A stretch of DNA of 10,428 nt from an uncultured Bacteroidota bacterium (GTDB lineage: Bacteria > Bacteroidota > Bacteroidia > Chitinophagales > Chitinophagaceae): NCBI GenBank assembly GCA_903847655.1, contig CAINEG010000051.1, positions 1-10,428 of the forward strand, in the 5' to 3' direction. A program made the translations under genes and the position numbers. Under the pieces are notes generated by a model, which searched no databases, was not told the DNA's origin, and saw nothing but the letters and a program-made list of their open reading frames with translations. How positions within the stretch are numbered: position 1 is the first letter of the stretch; every line of letters starts with the position of its first letter. Positions 1 to 7,916 of this stretch are shown in pieces.

Positions 1-1
1 A

Positions 2-1924
2 TTAAGAAGCATTGAGCCAGAAGCAAGGCTGGTATTGAACGGACAGTCTTACAATGTAGGCGGGCTAAGTGGTCAAAAAGAGAAAGCCTATTTAAAAATG
101 GATGTAGAAAATAATCTACAAAAAAAAGATTCCGATTTTGTTTTTACGAACTACAGCATTTCTGATATCAAACCTTTTATTAATTGGAAGCCGAATACTT
201 GGCTAACCAATCCTAATCAAGCAACAGGTAAAACAGTGACACTTCATTTTATTTCCAATCTACCTGCATTAAAAAATATATTGGTTCAAGTGCATTATGA
301 ATTATATGATGGACTTCCATTAATCACCAAATGGGTATCTATTGAAAATAAATCGAATGCATCTATTAAAATAAATAGAGTAGTGAATGAAGTTTTGGGT
401 TTGGTAGAAGAAGAATCTGCAGTGGTAGGCAAGCCTGAAGAAATGAAAAAACAACATGGTATTTATTTTGAAACCAATTATGCATTTAACAATGCTATGC
501 GCTACGACATTAGCGATCAAACCACGCATTGGAAAACCGATTTGAGCTATACTTCCCAAGTGAATTATAATTTTGAAACACCTTGTTTATTAGAAATATA
601 CCCTGAAAAGGCCCCTGGCATTGATTTAGCGCCGAATGAAGTTTTTAAGTCGGTGCGTACCAATGAATTATTAATGGATAGCTATGATAGACAAAGACGT
701 GGTTTGATATTGAAAAAGATGTACAGAACCATTGCGCCTTGGACAACGCAGAATCCTATTTTTATGCATTTGGTAAGTAAAAACGACCAAGAAGTAAAAA
801 ATGCTATTGACCAATGTGTGGCCACAGGTTACGAGGCAGTTATCTTAAGTTTTGGAAGTCATTTGAATATGGAAGATACCTCTAGGGTGAATTTAAATAG
901 ATGGAAGGCCTTGGCAATATATGCACATGATCGTAAAATTTTATTAGGAGGTTATTCTTTGTTTAGTAGCAGACGCATTAGTGATGAAGACGATGTAGTG
1001 GATATAAAAACAGGAAAACCAGGAGGCGCTTTTTTTGGCAATGCGCCTTGCTTTGGAAGTAAATGGGGACTTGCCTATAGAGATAAAATACAAAACTTTT
1101 TTTCTTATACAGGTTTTGATATTTGGGAAAATGACGGACCTTATCCTGGAGATGTTTGTGCTTCTACCAAACATCCTGGTCATTTAGGCTATGATGATTC
1201 TCAGTGGAGACAAATGGAAATACAAAAAGGTTTATACCATTGGTTGAATGAACATGGAATTTATATTAATGCACCGGATTGGTATTTTTTAGATGGTACG
1301 CATAAAATTGCTTTAGGGTATAGGGAAGTAAATTTTTCTTTGCCTCGTCCTCAACAAAAAATCATCAATCGTCAAAATATTCACGATGGCACTCTAGAGA
1401 AAATTCCTTCCATGGCCTGGGGTTTTGTGCCCCTTACCAAATACCAAGGAGGTGGGCCAGAAGCAGTACTAGAGCCACTAAGCGAGCATTTGAATGATTA
1501 TGAGCAGTTGATGATGCAATACTATGGAGCAGGGGTGCAAGCTTGTTATAGAGGCCCTAGATTATACGATACAGAAACCACAAGGCTAATGGTTTCAAAG
1601 ACCATTGACTGGTATAAAAAATATCGAAACATTTTAAATGCCGATATGATTCAACTTCGTCGCGCTGATGGGCGTGATTGGGATGGTTGGATGCATGTAA
1701 ATCCTGCACTAGCTCAAAAAGGACTCATGATGTTATTTAATCCAACGCAAGCAGCTATTACAAGAACCATTGCTATTCCCCTTTATTATACTGGATTAAC
1801 TAAAGAAGCCATTATTAAAGATGCAAAAGGCCTTTCTACCACCTATACTTTAAATAGAGATTATACCATTGATTTTACTTTCACCATTCCAGCCGATTCT
1901 TATAGTTGGTATGTGATAGAATAA
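2..1924 (+). CDS. Alpha-galactosidase-like glycoside hydrolase (clan GH-D-like TIM barrel), 5'-truncated
   Basis: About 640 residues are visible. The frame is open to the left edge, so the TTG at 35 is internal and the true start lies outside the window. The order resembles GH36-type enzymes. An N-terminal beta-sandwich (roughly residues 1-230) carries Y-E-L-Y-D-G-L-P-L-I-T-K-W followed by I-E-N-K-S. A TIM barrel (about 240-560) starts near the stretch ending G-Y-E-A-V-I-L-S-F-G. A small C-terminal beta domain ends the protein. Conserved-looking acidic and aromatic blocks are F-D-I-W-E-N-D-G-P-Y-P-G-D (near 1115-1153), N-A-P-D-W-Y-F-L-D-G (near 1268-1297) and C-Y-R-G-P-R-L-Y-D-T (near 1543-1572). 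Asp residues in the first two are my candidates for nucleophile and acid/base; this is inference. Probable role: hydrolysis of alpha-galactosides or a related glycan outside the cytoplasm. The signal peptide, if any, is off-window. It converges on the minus-strand operon. The exact GH family is uncertain, and the protein could be a non-galactosidase member of the clan. Confidence 0.72.
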   Translation, partial: LRSIEPEARLVLNGQSYNVGGLSGQKEKAYLKMDVENNLQKKDSDFVFTNYSISDIKPFINWKPNTWLTNPNQATGKTVTLHFISNLPALKNILVQVHYELYDGLPLITKWVSIENKSNASIKINRVVNEVLGLVEEESAVVGKPEEMKKQHGIYFETNYAFNNAMRYDISDQTTHWKTDLSYTSQVNYNFETPCLLEIYPEKAPGIDLAPNEVFKSVRTNELLMDSYDRQRRGLILKKMYRTIAPWTTQNPIFMHLVSKNDQEVKNAIDQCVATGYEAVILSFGSHLNMEDTSRVNLNRWKALAIYAHDRKILLGGYSLFSSRRISDEDDVVDIKTGKPGGAFFGNAPCFGSKWGLAYRDKIQNFFSYTGFDIWENDGPYPGDVCASTKHPGHLGYDDSQWRQMEIQKGLYHWLNEHGIYINAPDWYFLDGTHKIALGYREVNFSLPRPQQKIINRQNIHDGTLEKIPSMAWGFVPLTKYQGGGPEAVLEPLSEHLNDYEQLMMQYYGAGVQACYRGPRLYDTETTRLMVSKTIDWYKKYRNILNADMIQLRRADGRDWDGWMHVNPALAQKGLMMLFNPTQAAITRTIAIPLYYTGLTKEAIIKDAKGLSTTYTLNRDYTIDFTFTIPADSYSWYVIE

Positions 1925-1948
1925 ATCAATAGTGAAACTAAAAAATAA

Positions 1949-4090
1949 TTAATCTAAAAATAATTCGTCTACAAAAATCCAAGCAGGAGTTCCTTTGCCA
2001 GGGTGCCATTTGGGCAATTTTTTTAAATTCAATAAAGTAAAACGATAATATTTGTAGGCTGATTTTTCAGTGAAAGCACAACTGAAAGATTTATTTTCTC
2101 TTACCATGCCTGTTTTTTCTAGAGAATGAAATTTGGCTTCATTTAAATATATGAAAGATTTACCATCATTGCTTCCTTCAATTTTGATAGACAAGATGGG
2201 GAAGATATAGGCCGCATTATCTACAAAAGCATTAAAATGCGCTTGATGTATTGGTGTGGCTTGTTTAAAATTAATCACAAACATCATGGGGGTTTCTCTA
2301 TAAGCTAACCATTTGCCACTAGAAAAATTTTGCTCCCCTAATTCATAATCTATTAATGTTTTCGCTCCGTTGACGCCTGGATATTTTTTATCTGGTTGAC
2401 TAATAAAATAAATTGAATCTGGATGAATTTCAGATTTATAAAAAGTTTTTTGAACGATATCACTACTTAACCATCCAGTTTTAAAGGCTTTTGTTTTTAA
2501 AATACTATTTTTTACTAGTTGAAATTTTTTGGTATAAATAGGGCTACTGAGGCTGTCAGGACCAGTACCATCAAGGGTATACCTAATGGTAGCGCCTTTC
2601 ATGAAATGTTTTAATTTGATGTCTAGATGGGATACAATAATGCTTGAATCTTGTTCGATAACTGGACTGGTAATTTTCATCATTTGATCATCTAAATTAT
2701 CTCCAACAATAATTTTTATTTTTTTATTATTGGCGATTAAGCTAGCATACTCTTTTTCATTGGTCTTATTGTTCCAAATTTGAATTTGTGTAAATGGAGC
2801 ATTGTCAATAAAACCAGCCAAGCTAGTTGGATTTAACTCCATTCCGCAAATAGAAATATTTTTTAATTTTTCTAAACTCTTTAATGGAGTCAAATCGTTT
2901 AAACTAAGTTTGGTATAGTTTAAATTTAACTTTCTTAGGTTAGGAAAACTAATAATGATCGCAAGGTCTTCTTTGGTGAGTGGCATGCCCTGCATGTTCA
3001 AACTTGTAATTTTTTCTTTCAGCGGCGCTAAATTTTTTAAAGAAGCTGTTTTATAAAAAGCTCCTTGAAAAAAATCAACAAAAATTTCATCCGAACCATA
3101 ATAAGAATAATTGACGGTGCAATAACTAGTATTGTAGGCTTTTAAATCAGGCGCATTGCCTTTACTATTGTCTTCTCCTTTTTTAGGGGCCTTGTAGGCA
3201 ATGGCCAAAAGGGCTAGACTATCTGTCTTAGCCATTTCATTTATTTTTTTCTTGAAATCACCTCCTGCTTTTACCCATCTATTTAATAGAGTTAGTTCTT
3301 CCAAGGTCAATTGAATTTTACCATCGGGGGGCATATGTTTTTCATCTGTATTGGGCAAATGAATTCTTTGTAACAATAAGGCTTCTTTGTTGTTAATACT
3401 ATTTAATAAATTTCCATTTTTTCCTCCTTTAATAATCAAATCAGGGCTGGTTAATTGCAAATTGCCTTTTACTTTTTCAGCACCATGACAGCTAATACAT
3501 TTTTGTTCTAAAATTGGGGCAATTGCCTTTTCATACACAGTGAGGATACTATCTGCATTCGCATTATCTGAAACAACTGCTGGTATTGGCTTTGGAAAGG
3601 AAAGTACTTCTTCCCCATGGGTCAATTGAGCGCCTTTATGTGTAAAAATTAATAAGACAATTAAATAGACAAGACCAAATACTTTTTTAAAATTTATACT
3701 ACTTGTTGTTAAGTAAATAAAACTCCAGCTAATTAAGGCAATGGCTACCCCACCCCATTTATGTAAATTTAGAATACTTATAGCATAAGCATCTTGTTTG
3801 GATAATAACAATCCCAATAAAGCCACTAAGTTAGCTATTAGGGCATTACCTATGAACAATAATTTTTCATTAGCAGGGTTTAGTTTCTTTGTTTGAAAAA
3901 ATACTAAATACACTACAATGGCCATGCCTAATACAATAGGGAAATGTAATAACAAAACATGTAATTTTCCTAGCCATTGTATTAGTTTGGGAAATTTTGT
4001 GGCATCATTAAAGAAAGCTAATACCATCAATAATGGATTGACCAACCACAACAAGCTCTCCCCCCATTTATTTATTTTACTAATGTACAT
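1949..4090 (-). CDS. Polytopic membrane cytochrome: DUF2231-like + PSCyt1 haem c + LRR + chitobiase-type + discoidin-like domains
   Basis: 713 residues, starting at an ATG 2 bp after the DUF1501 stop. The N-terminus has about five hydrophobic segments (near 14-28, 43-65, 77-97, 113-130, 136-151). These carry His residues in L-H-V-L-L-L-H-F-P (H44, H49), L-H-K-W-G-G (H110) and H-K-G-A-Q-L-T-H-G-E (H151, H158), typical of DUF2231-like membrane domains and possible haem b ligands. A planctomycete-type cytochrome c domain follows: C198-I-S-C201-H202 with a probable distal Met in H-M253-P-P-D-G. Next come leucine-rich repeats (about 340-430; N-L-R-K-L-N-L pattern). A chitobiase/Fn3-associated domain (about 475-550) has R-Y-T-L-D-G-T-x-P-D followed by S-P-I-Y. 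A C-terminal F5/8 type C-like region has I-K-I-E-G-S-N-D-G-K and Y-Y-R-F-T. The soluble part is expected on the periplasmic side. Likely role, by inference: an anchored electron carrier that also binds a polymer or partner protein. It is the last gene of the operon. Confidence 0.85.
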   Translation of the reverse strand: MYISKINKWGESLLWLVNPLLMVLAFFNDATKFPKLIQWLGKLHVLLLHFPIVLGMAIVVYLVFFQTKKLNPANEKLLFIGNALIANLVALLGLLLSKQDAYAISILNLHKWGGVAIALISWSFIYLTTSSINFKKVFGLVYLIVLLIFTHKGAQLTHGEEVLSFPKPIPAVVSDNANADSILTVYEKAIAPILEQKCISCHGAEKVKGNLQLTSPDLIIKGGKNGNLLNSINNKEALLLQRIHLPNTDEKHMPPDGKIQLTLEELTLLNRWVKAGGDFKKKINEMAKTDSLALLAIAYKAPKKGEDNSKGNAPDLKAYNTSYCTVNYSYYGSDEIFVDFFQGAFYKTASLKNLAPLKEKITSLNMQGMPLTKEDLAIIISFPNLRKLNLNYTKLSLNDLTPLKSLEKLKNISICGMELNPTSLAGFIDNAPFTQIQIWNNKTNEKEYASLIANNKKIKIIVGDNLDDQMMKITSPVIEQDSSIIVSHLDIKLKHFMKGATIRYTLDGTGPDSLSSPIYTKKFQLVKNSILKTKAFKTGWLSSDIVQKTFYKSEIHPDSIYFISQPDKKYPGVNGAKTLIDYELGEQNFSSGKWLAYRETPMMFVINFKQATPIHQAHFNAFVDNAAYIFPILSIKIEGSNDGKSFIYLNEAKFHSLEKTGMVRENKSFSCAFTEKSAYKYYRFTLLNLKKLPKWHPGKGTPAWIFVDELFLD

Positions 4091-4092
4091 GC

Positions 4093-5538
4093 CTAACTAA
4101 TAATTTCATTGATTACTTTTCCAGCAACATCTGTTAGTCGGTAACGTCTTCCTTGATGTTTGAAAGTGAAACGTTCGTGATCGACGCCCATTAAATGCAT
4201 CACTGTTGCTTGAAAGTCATGTACGTGCACAGGTAAGGAATTAATATTGTAGCCGAAATCATCGGTTTCGCCATAAACACCGGGCTTCACACCACCACCT
4301 GCCATAAGGATGGTGAAACATTTTGGATGATGGTCTCTTCCATAATTGTCTTTACTAAGTGCTCCTTGACAATAATTGGTTCTACCAAATTCGCCACCCC
4401 AGATCACCAAGGTTTCATCCAACAAACCTCTTTGTTTTAAATCTTTGATCAAGGCAGAAGAAGATTGATCCACATCTTTACATTGTCCTTCTAATTCTTT
4501 AGGTAAATTTCCGTGCGTATCCCAACCTTGATGGTACAATTGTACAAAACGTACGCCGTTTTCTGAAAGCTTTCTTGCCAACAAGCAATTGGCCGCATAA
4601 GTGCCAGGAATCAAACATTCAGGGCCATACATTTTGACAATAGAATCGGGTTCGTTTTGCAAAGAAGTAATTTCAGGCACGGCCATTTGCATGCGATAGG
4701 CTAGTTCATACTGTTGAATCTTGGTCACAATTTCCGGATCCCCAATTTTATTGTATGATTCCTGATTTAACTGAGCAATTTCATCCAACATCACTCGCTT
4801 GTCCCCACGTTTAATAAATTCAGGATCGGTTAAATATTTTACAGGCTCTTCTCCGCTACTAAATTGAACACCTTGATGAATTGATTCTAAAAATCCATTG
4901 TTCCATAATTTGGAATAAACGCCCTGACCATTGCCCTTGCCCTTGCTGAGCAAAACACAGAAAGCGGGTAAATTTTTATTCTCACTACCTAATCCATAAC
5001 TAATCCATGAGCCCATACTAGGACGATTGCCAACTTGAGAACCTGTTTGAAAAAAAGTAAGTGCTGGGTCGTGATTGATGGCTTCGGTATACATTGTTTT
5101 CACCATACAAAAATCATCCGCAATGCTTGCCATATGTGGAAGGGTCTCACTAAACCAAGCCCCGTTGCTTCCATACTGCGCAAAATTAAATTTGGTTCCA
5201 GCCAAGGGGAACTTGGCTTGATTGGCTGTCATGCCGGTTAATCTTTGCCCCTTGCGAATACTTGCAGGCAATTCAGACCCATGCATTTTTTGCAACAATG
5301 GTTTGTGATCAAATAAATCTAATTGAGAAGGGGCTCCATTTTGAAACAAATAAATAATACGTTTTGCTTTTGGCGCAAAATGAGGTAATACATTGGCAAA
5401 AAGATCTTCTTCACTGCTGGCATCAAATAAACCAGGCACCATTAAAGATCCTAAGGCTAGGCCCCCAATACCTAAACTTAATTTAGATAAAAATTTTCTT
5501 CTATTTTGATTCAAGCCATGTTCTAAAAATTCATTCAT
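4093..5538 (-). CDS. DUF1501 family protein (alkaline phosphatase superfamily fold), Tat-exported
   Basis: 481 residues, the usual size for DUF1501 (PF07394). The ATG at 5538 places a Tat leader at the very start: N-R13-R14-K-F-L-S-K followed by a Gly/Leu-rich hydrophobic stretch to about residue 36. Export in a folded state, possibly with metal cofactors, is therefore likely. Family landmarks: R-I-I-Y-L-F-Q-N-G-A-P-S-Q-L-D-L-F-D-H-K-P, then N-H-D-P-A-L-T-F-F-Q-T-G, G-W-D-T-H-G, W-G-G-E-F-G-R-T, G-R-D-H-H-P, and a C-terminal V-H-V-H-D-F-Q-A-T-V-M-H-L. The many His and Asp residues fit the metal-binding layout of the alkaline phosphatase/sulfatase superfamily. The substrate is not known for this family. 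The gene sits 9 bp after the DUF1549/DUF1553 cytochrome and 2 bp before the membrane cytochrome. Coupling of DUF1501 with PSCyt cytochromes is characteristic of Planctomycetes and recurs in some Bacteroidota. The frame is intact with no missing blocks. Confidence 0.93.
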   Translation of the reverse strand: MNEFLEHGLNQNRRKFLSKLSLGIGGLALGSLMVPGLFDASSEEDLFANVLPHFAPKAKRIIYLFQNGAPSQLDLFDHKPLLQKMHGSELPASIRKGQRLTGMTANQAKFPLAGTKFNFAQYGSNGAWFSETLPHMASIADDFCMVKTMYTEAINHDPALTFFQTGSQVGNRPSMGSWISYGLGSENKNLPAFCVLLSKGKGNGQGVYSKLWNNGFLESIHQGVQFSSGEEPVKYLTDPEFIKRGDKRVMLDEIAQLNQESYNKIGDPEIVTKIQQYELAYRMQMAVPEITSLQNEPDSIVKMYGPECLIPGTYAANCLLARKLSENGVRFVQLYHQGWDTHGNLPKELEGQCKDVDQSSSALIKDLKQRGLLDETLVIWGGEFGRTNYCQGALSKDNYGRDHHPKCFTILMAGGGVKPGVYGETDDFGYNINSLPVHVHDFQATVMHLMGVDHERFTFKHQGRRYRLTDVAGKVINEIIS

Positions 5539-5547
5539 AGCAGCAGT

Positions 5548-7884
5548 TTAGGATTTAGTGATGGTTTCTTCTAAATTATAAAGTATCAATATTGTTTTCA
5601 TCAAGGCGGCAGTTTCTGCAGGATTGTATTTTTTTGTAGGGTGTGCATATTCGCCCACCTCTAATGTGTTTTTTAGCATGCTTGGATTGGCATTAAAAAA
5701 AGTAATTTGATTGGTACAAAACGAAATCAATTTATTTTTTTCAAATCTGGTAGGCTTTCTGATAATAATAGTTTCAAAAGCTTGTTCAATTTTTTCTTCA
5801 ATATTTTTTGTTGAGGTGGAAATATTTTCAGCGAGCACTCTGGAGGCTTCTAATACTGCCGGATCGTTTAACATGGTCAAAGCTTGTAAGGGCGTATTGG
5901 TACTGGCTCTTTTGGCTTCGCACTGGTCTCTGTTGCTGGCATCAAAGACCATCATAGAGGGAGGAGGTGCTGTTAATTTAATAAAGGTGTACAAGCCTCT
6001 TCTATAAATTGCATTGCCGTGGTCCTGCTTGTAAGTTGCTAAAACCCCTCTACCCGATGTGGTACTTTCCCAAACCCCCTTGGGCTGGTAGGGTTTTACG
6101 CTAGGTCCGCCAATATTGGTGTTTAATAAACCACTGGTGCTTAAGATCCAATCTCTTACGATTTCTGCTTTAAAGCGCAAACGGGGAGATCTAGAATAAT
6201 ACACATTTTCAGGATCCAGTTCTAATTGTTTTTTACTTACCACACTAGATTGTTGGTAAGTGCCACTACTTAGAATTTTTTTAATTAAATATTTTACATC
6301 CCAATGGTGTTCCATAAAATCAACTGCCAACCAATCTAATAATTCTGGATGCGTAGGTAATTCTCCTTGCAAACCATAATCGCTGGATGTTTTGACAATA
6401 CCCTTCCCAAATATTTCTTGCCAAATAAAATTGACAAATACTCTGGCCGTTAACGGATTTTTTCTTTCTACTGTCCACTTGGCTAGTCCCAATCTATTGC
6501 GTTCGTATTTTAAGGTATCAAATTTAAGAATGGATTCCAAAGCAGTAGGCTTTACTTCAATCGTAGTAGGTGCATCATAACTACCTCTGCTTAAAATATA
6601 AGTAGGTCTTGCTTTTACCGTGTCTCCAATTTTCCAATCGCCCATGACAGAGACTTCTAATTTATTGGTATCGGGATGGTTGATAAAACCAAGTAAAGAT
6701 TTTTTTTCTTCTGCCGTGATAAATAATTTAGGTGTTTTTGCAGGGGTGGAAACACTTACATCGCCTTCATAACCTTTTTCTTTACTCATGTTAAAGAAGG
6801 CATAGAGTTGATAATAATCTTTATTAGAAAATGGATCATATTTGTGATCATGACACTGCGCACATTCAATGGTCACCCCTAAAATGGCTTTGCCATAGGT
6901 TCTTGTTTTATCAATATTGTAAGAGACCCTGTATTCTTCTTCAATCACACCACCCTCTTCGGTGTACTTATGATTTCTAAAAAACGCGGTAGCTAGTACG
7001 TTGGACTTGGTGGCATTGGGCATTAGATCACCCGCAATTTGTTGCGTTAAAAATTGATCATAAGGTAAATTGGAATTAAATGCATTGATCACCCAATCTC
7101 TCCAGGGCCATTGGGAACGAATATTATCATCCTGAAAACCATAAGAATCTGCATAACGCGCAAGGTCCATCCAAAGCAAGGCCATCTTTTCACCATAAGC
7201 TGGTTTTTTCAATAATTGATCTAAGAGTTCACTATACCAGTTTTCGCTACTTGAACTCGTCCATTTATTTAATTCGTCGAAGCTAGGCGCAAGACCAAGA
7301 ATATCCGCATAGGCTCTTTTAATGATTGTTTCACGCGTAGCAGGCTCATTGGGGCTAAATCCTTTTTGTTCCATTTTTTGTAAAATGAAAGGATCAATTT
7401 CATTTTTAACCCAACTGCTGTGTGCTACTTCGGGCAATTTTTCTTTGATAGGTGCTACAAAGGACCAATGCTTTTCATATTTAGCCCCTTGCTCAATCCA
7501 TTTTTTAAATAATTTAATTTCATCGGTGGTCAATCTAGGTAAATGACTTTCAGGCATAGGCATCATGATGGCGGGATCATTGGAAGCGATACGTTTCATC
7601 AATTCACTTTTATCAGGCTGACCAGGCACAATGGCATAATGTCCTTTGTTTTTTTCTAATTCTCCAAAAGCACTTGCAGGTAGGTCCAATCTTAATCCAG
7701 CTTTTACTTTGGATACATCTGGGCCATGACAGGAAAAACATTTATCCGACATCAAGGGTCGAATGTCTCTATTGTAAGAAACCAAAGTATTGGCTGCTGT
7801 TTGATTTGCATTGGTATATTTAATGATACCAAATACCAATCCAACCACAATAAGTACAATGCCTAATACCGTATATTTTTTCAT
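5548..7884 (-). CDS. PSCyt1-DUF1549-DUF1553 cytochrome (PSD1-type protein)
   Basis: 778 residues from the ATG at 7884 (M-K-K-Y-T-V-L-G). A TTG two codons upstream would only add M-T and is not preferred. A single hydrophobic segment near residues 5-22 anchors or exports the protein. The PSCyt1 domain follows: C49-F-S-C52-H53-G, with a Met-rich M-M-P-M-P-E-S-H as the probable distal ligand. DUF1549 (PSCyt2, about 140-370) includes L-W-M-D-L-A-R-Y-A-D-S-Y-G-F-Q-D-D and a second CxxCH, C341-A-Q-C344-H345-D-H-K-Y-D-P-F. DUF1553 (about 463-730) includes N-R-L-G-L-A-K-W, N-P-L-T-A-R-V-F-V-N-F-I-W-Q and a later N-T-P-L-Q-A-L-T-M-L-N-D-P. This is the domain order of the planctomycete PSD1/cytochrome family. 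It is on the short side because no extra carbohydrate-binding or LamG domain lies between DUF1549 and DUF1553. Role by inference: a periplasmic haem c protein working with DUF1501. Its redox reaction is not established. There is no Shine-Dalgarno sequence ahead of the start, as is normal for Bacteroidota. Confidence 0.94.
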   Translation of the reverse strand: MKKYTVLGIVLIVVGLVFGIIKYTNANQTAANTLVSYNRDIRPLMSDKCFSCHGPDVSKVKAGLRLDLPASAFGELEKNKGHYAIVPGQPDKSELMKRIASNDPAIMMPMPESHLPRLTTDEIKLFKKWIEQGAKYEKHWSFVAPIKEKLPEVAHSSWVKNEIDPFILQKMEQKGFSPNEPATRETIIKRAYADILGLAPSFDELNKWTSSSSENWYSELLDQLLKKPAYGEKMALLWMDLARYADSYGFQDDNIRSQWPWRDWVINAFNSNLPYDQFLTQQIAGDLMPNATKSNVLATAFFRNHKYTEEGGVIEEEYRVSYNIDKTRTYGKAILGVTIECAQCHDHKYDPFSNKDYYQLYAFFNMSKEKGYEGDVSVSTPAKTPKLFITAEEKKSLLGFINHPDTNKLEVSVMGDWKIGDTVKARPTYILSRGSYDAPTTIEVKPTALESILKFDTLKYERNRLGLAKWTVERKNPLTARVFVNFIWQEIFGKGIVKTSSDYGLQGELPTHPELLDWLAVDFMEHHWDVKYLIKKILSSGTYQQSSVVSKKQLELDPENVYYSRSPRLRFKAEIVRDWILSTSGLLNTNIGGPSVKPYQPKGVWESTTSGRGVLATYKQDHGNAIYRRGLYTFIKLTAPPPSMMVFDASNRDQCEAKRASTNTPLQALTMLNDPAVLEASRVLAENISTSTKNIEEKIEQAFETIIIRKPTRFEKNKLISFCTNQITFFNANPSMLKNTLEVGEYAHPTKKYNPAETAALMKTILILYNLEETITKS

Positions 7885-7916
7885 AGTCAATTTGTAATTA
7901 AGAATTAAGTAGGCTT

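Noticed and set aside
35..37. TTG as the start of the glycoside hydrolase
   Set aside because: The frame is open upstream to the window edge and the upstream residues (I-E-P-E-A-R-L-V-L) continue the beta-strand pattern, so the gene is truncated, not started here.
320..559. Minus-strand open frame rich in Phe and Ile
   Set aside because: It mirrors the beta-sandwich coding region of the glycoside hydrolase, and its composition is that of an antisense shadow.
5711..6007. 98-codon open frame on the + strand
   Set aside because: It lies antisense inside the well-conserved DUF1553 coding region, resembles nothing and has no ribosome-binding or promoter signal.
7888..7890. TTG as the start of the PSCyt1-DUF1549-DUF1553 protein
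   Set aside because: An ATG two codons later gives a normal M-K-K leader before the hydrophobic segment, and nothing favours the TTG.
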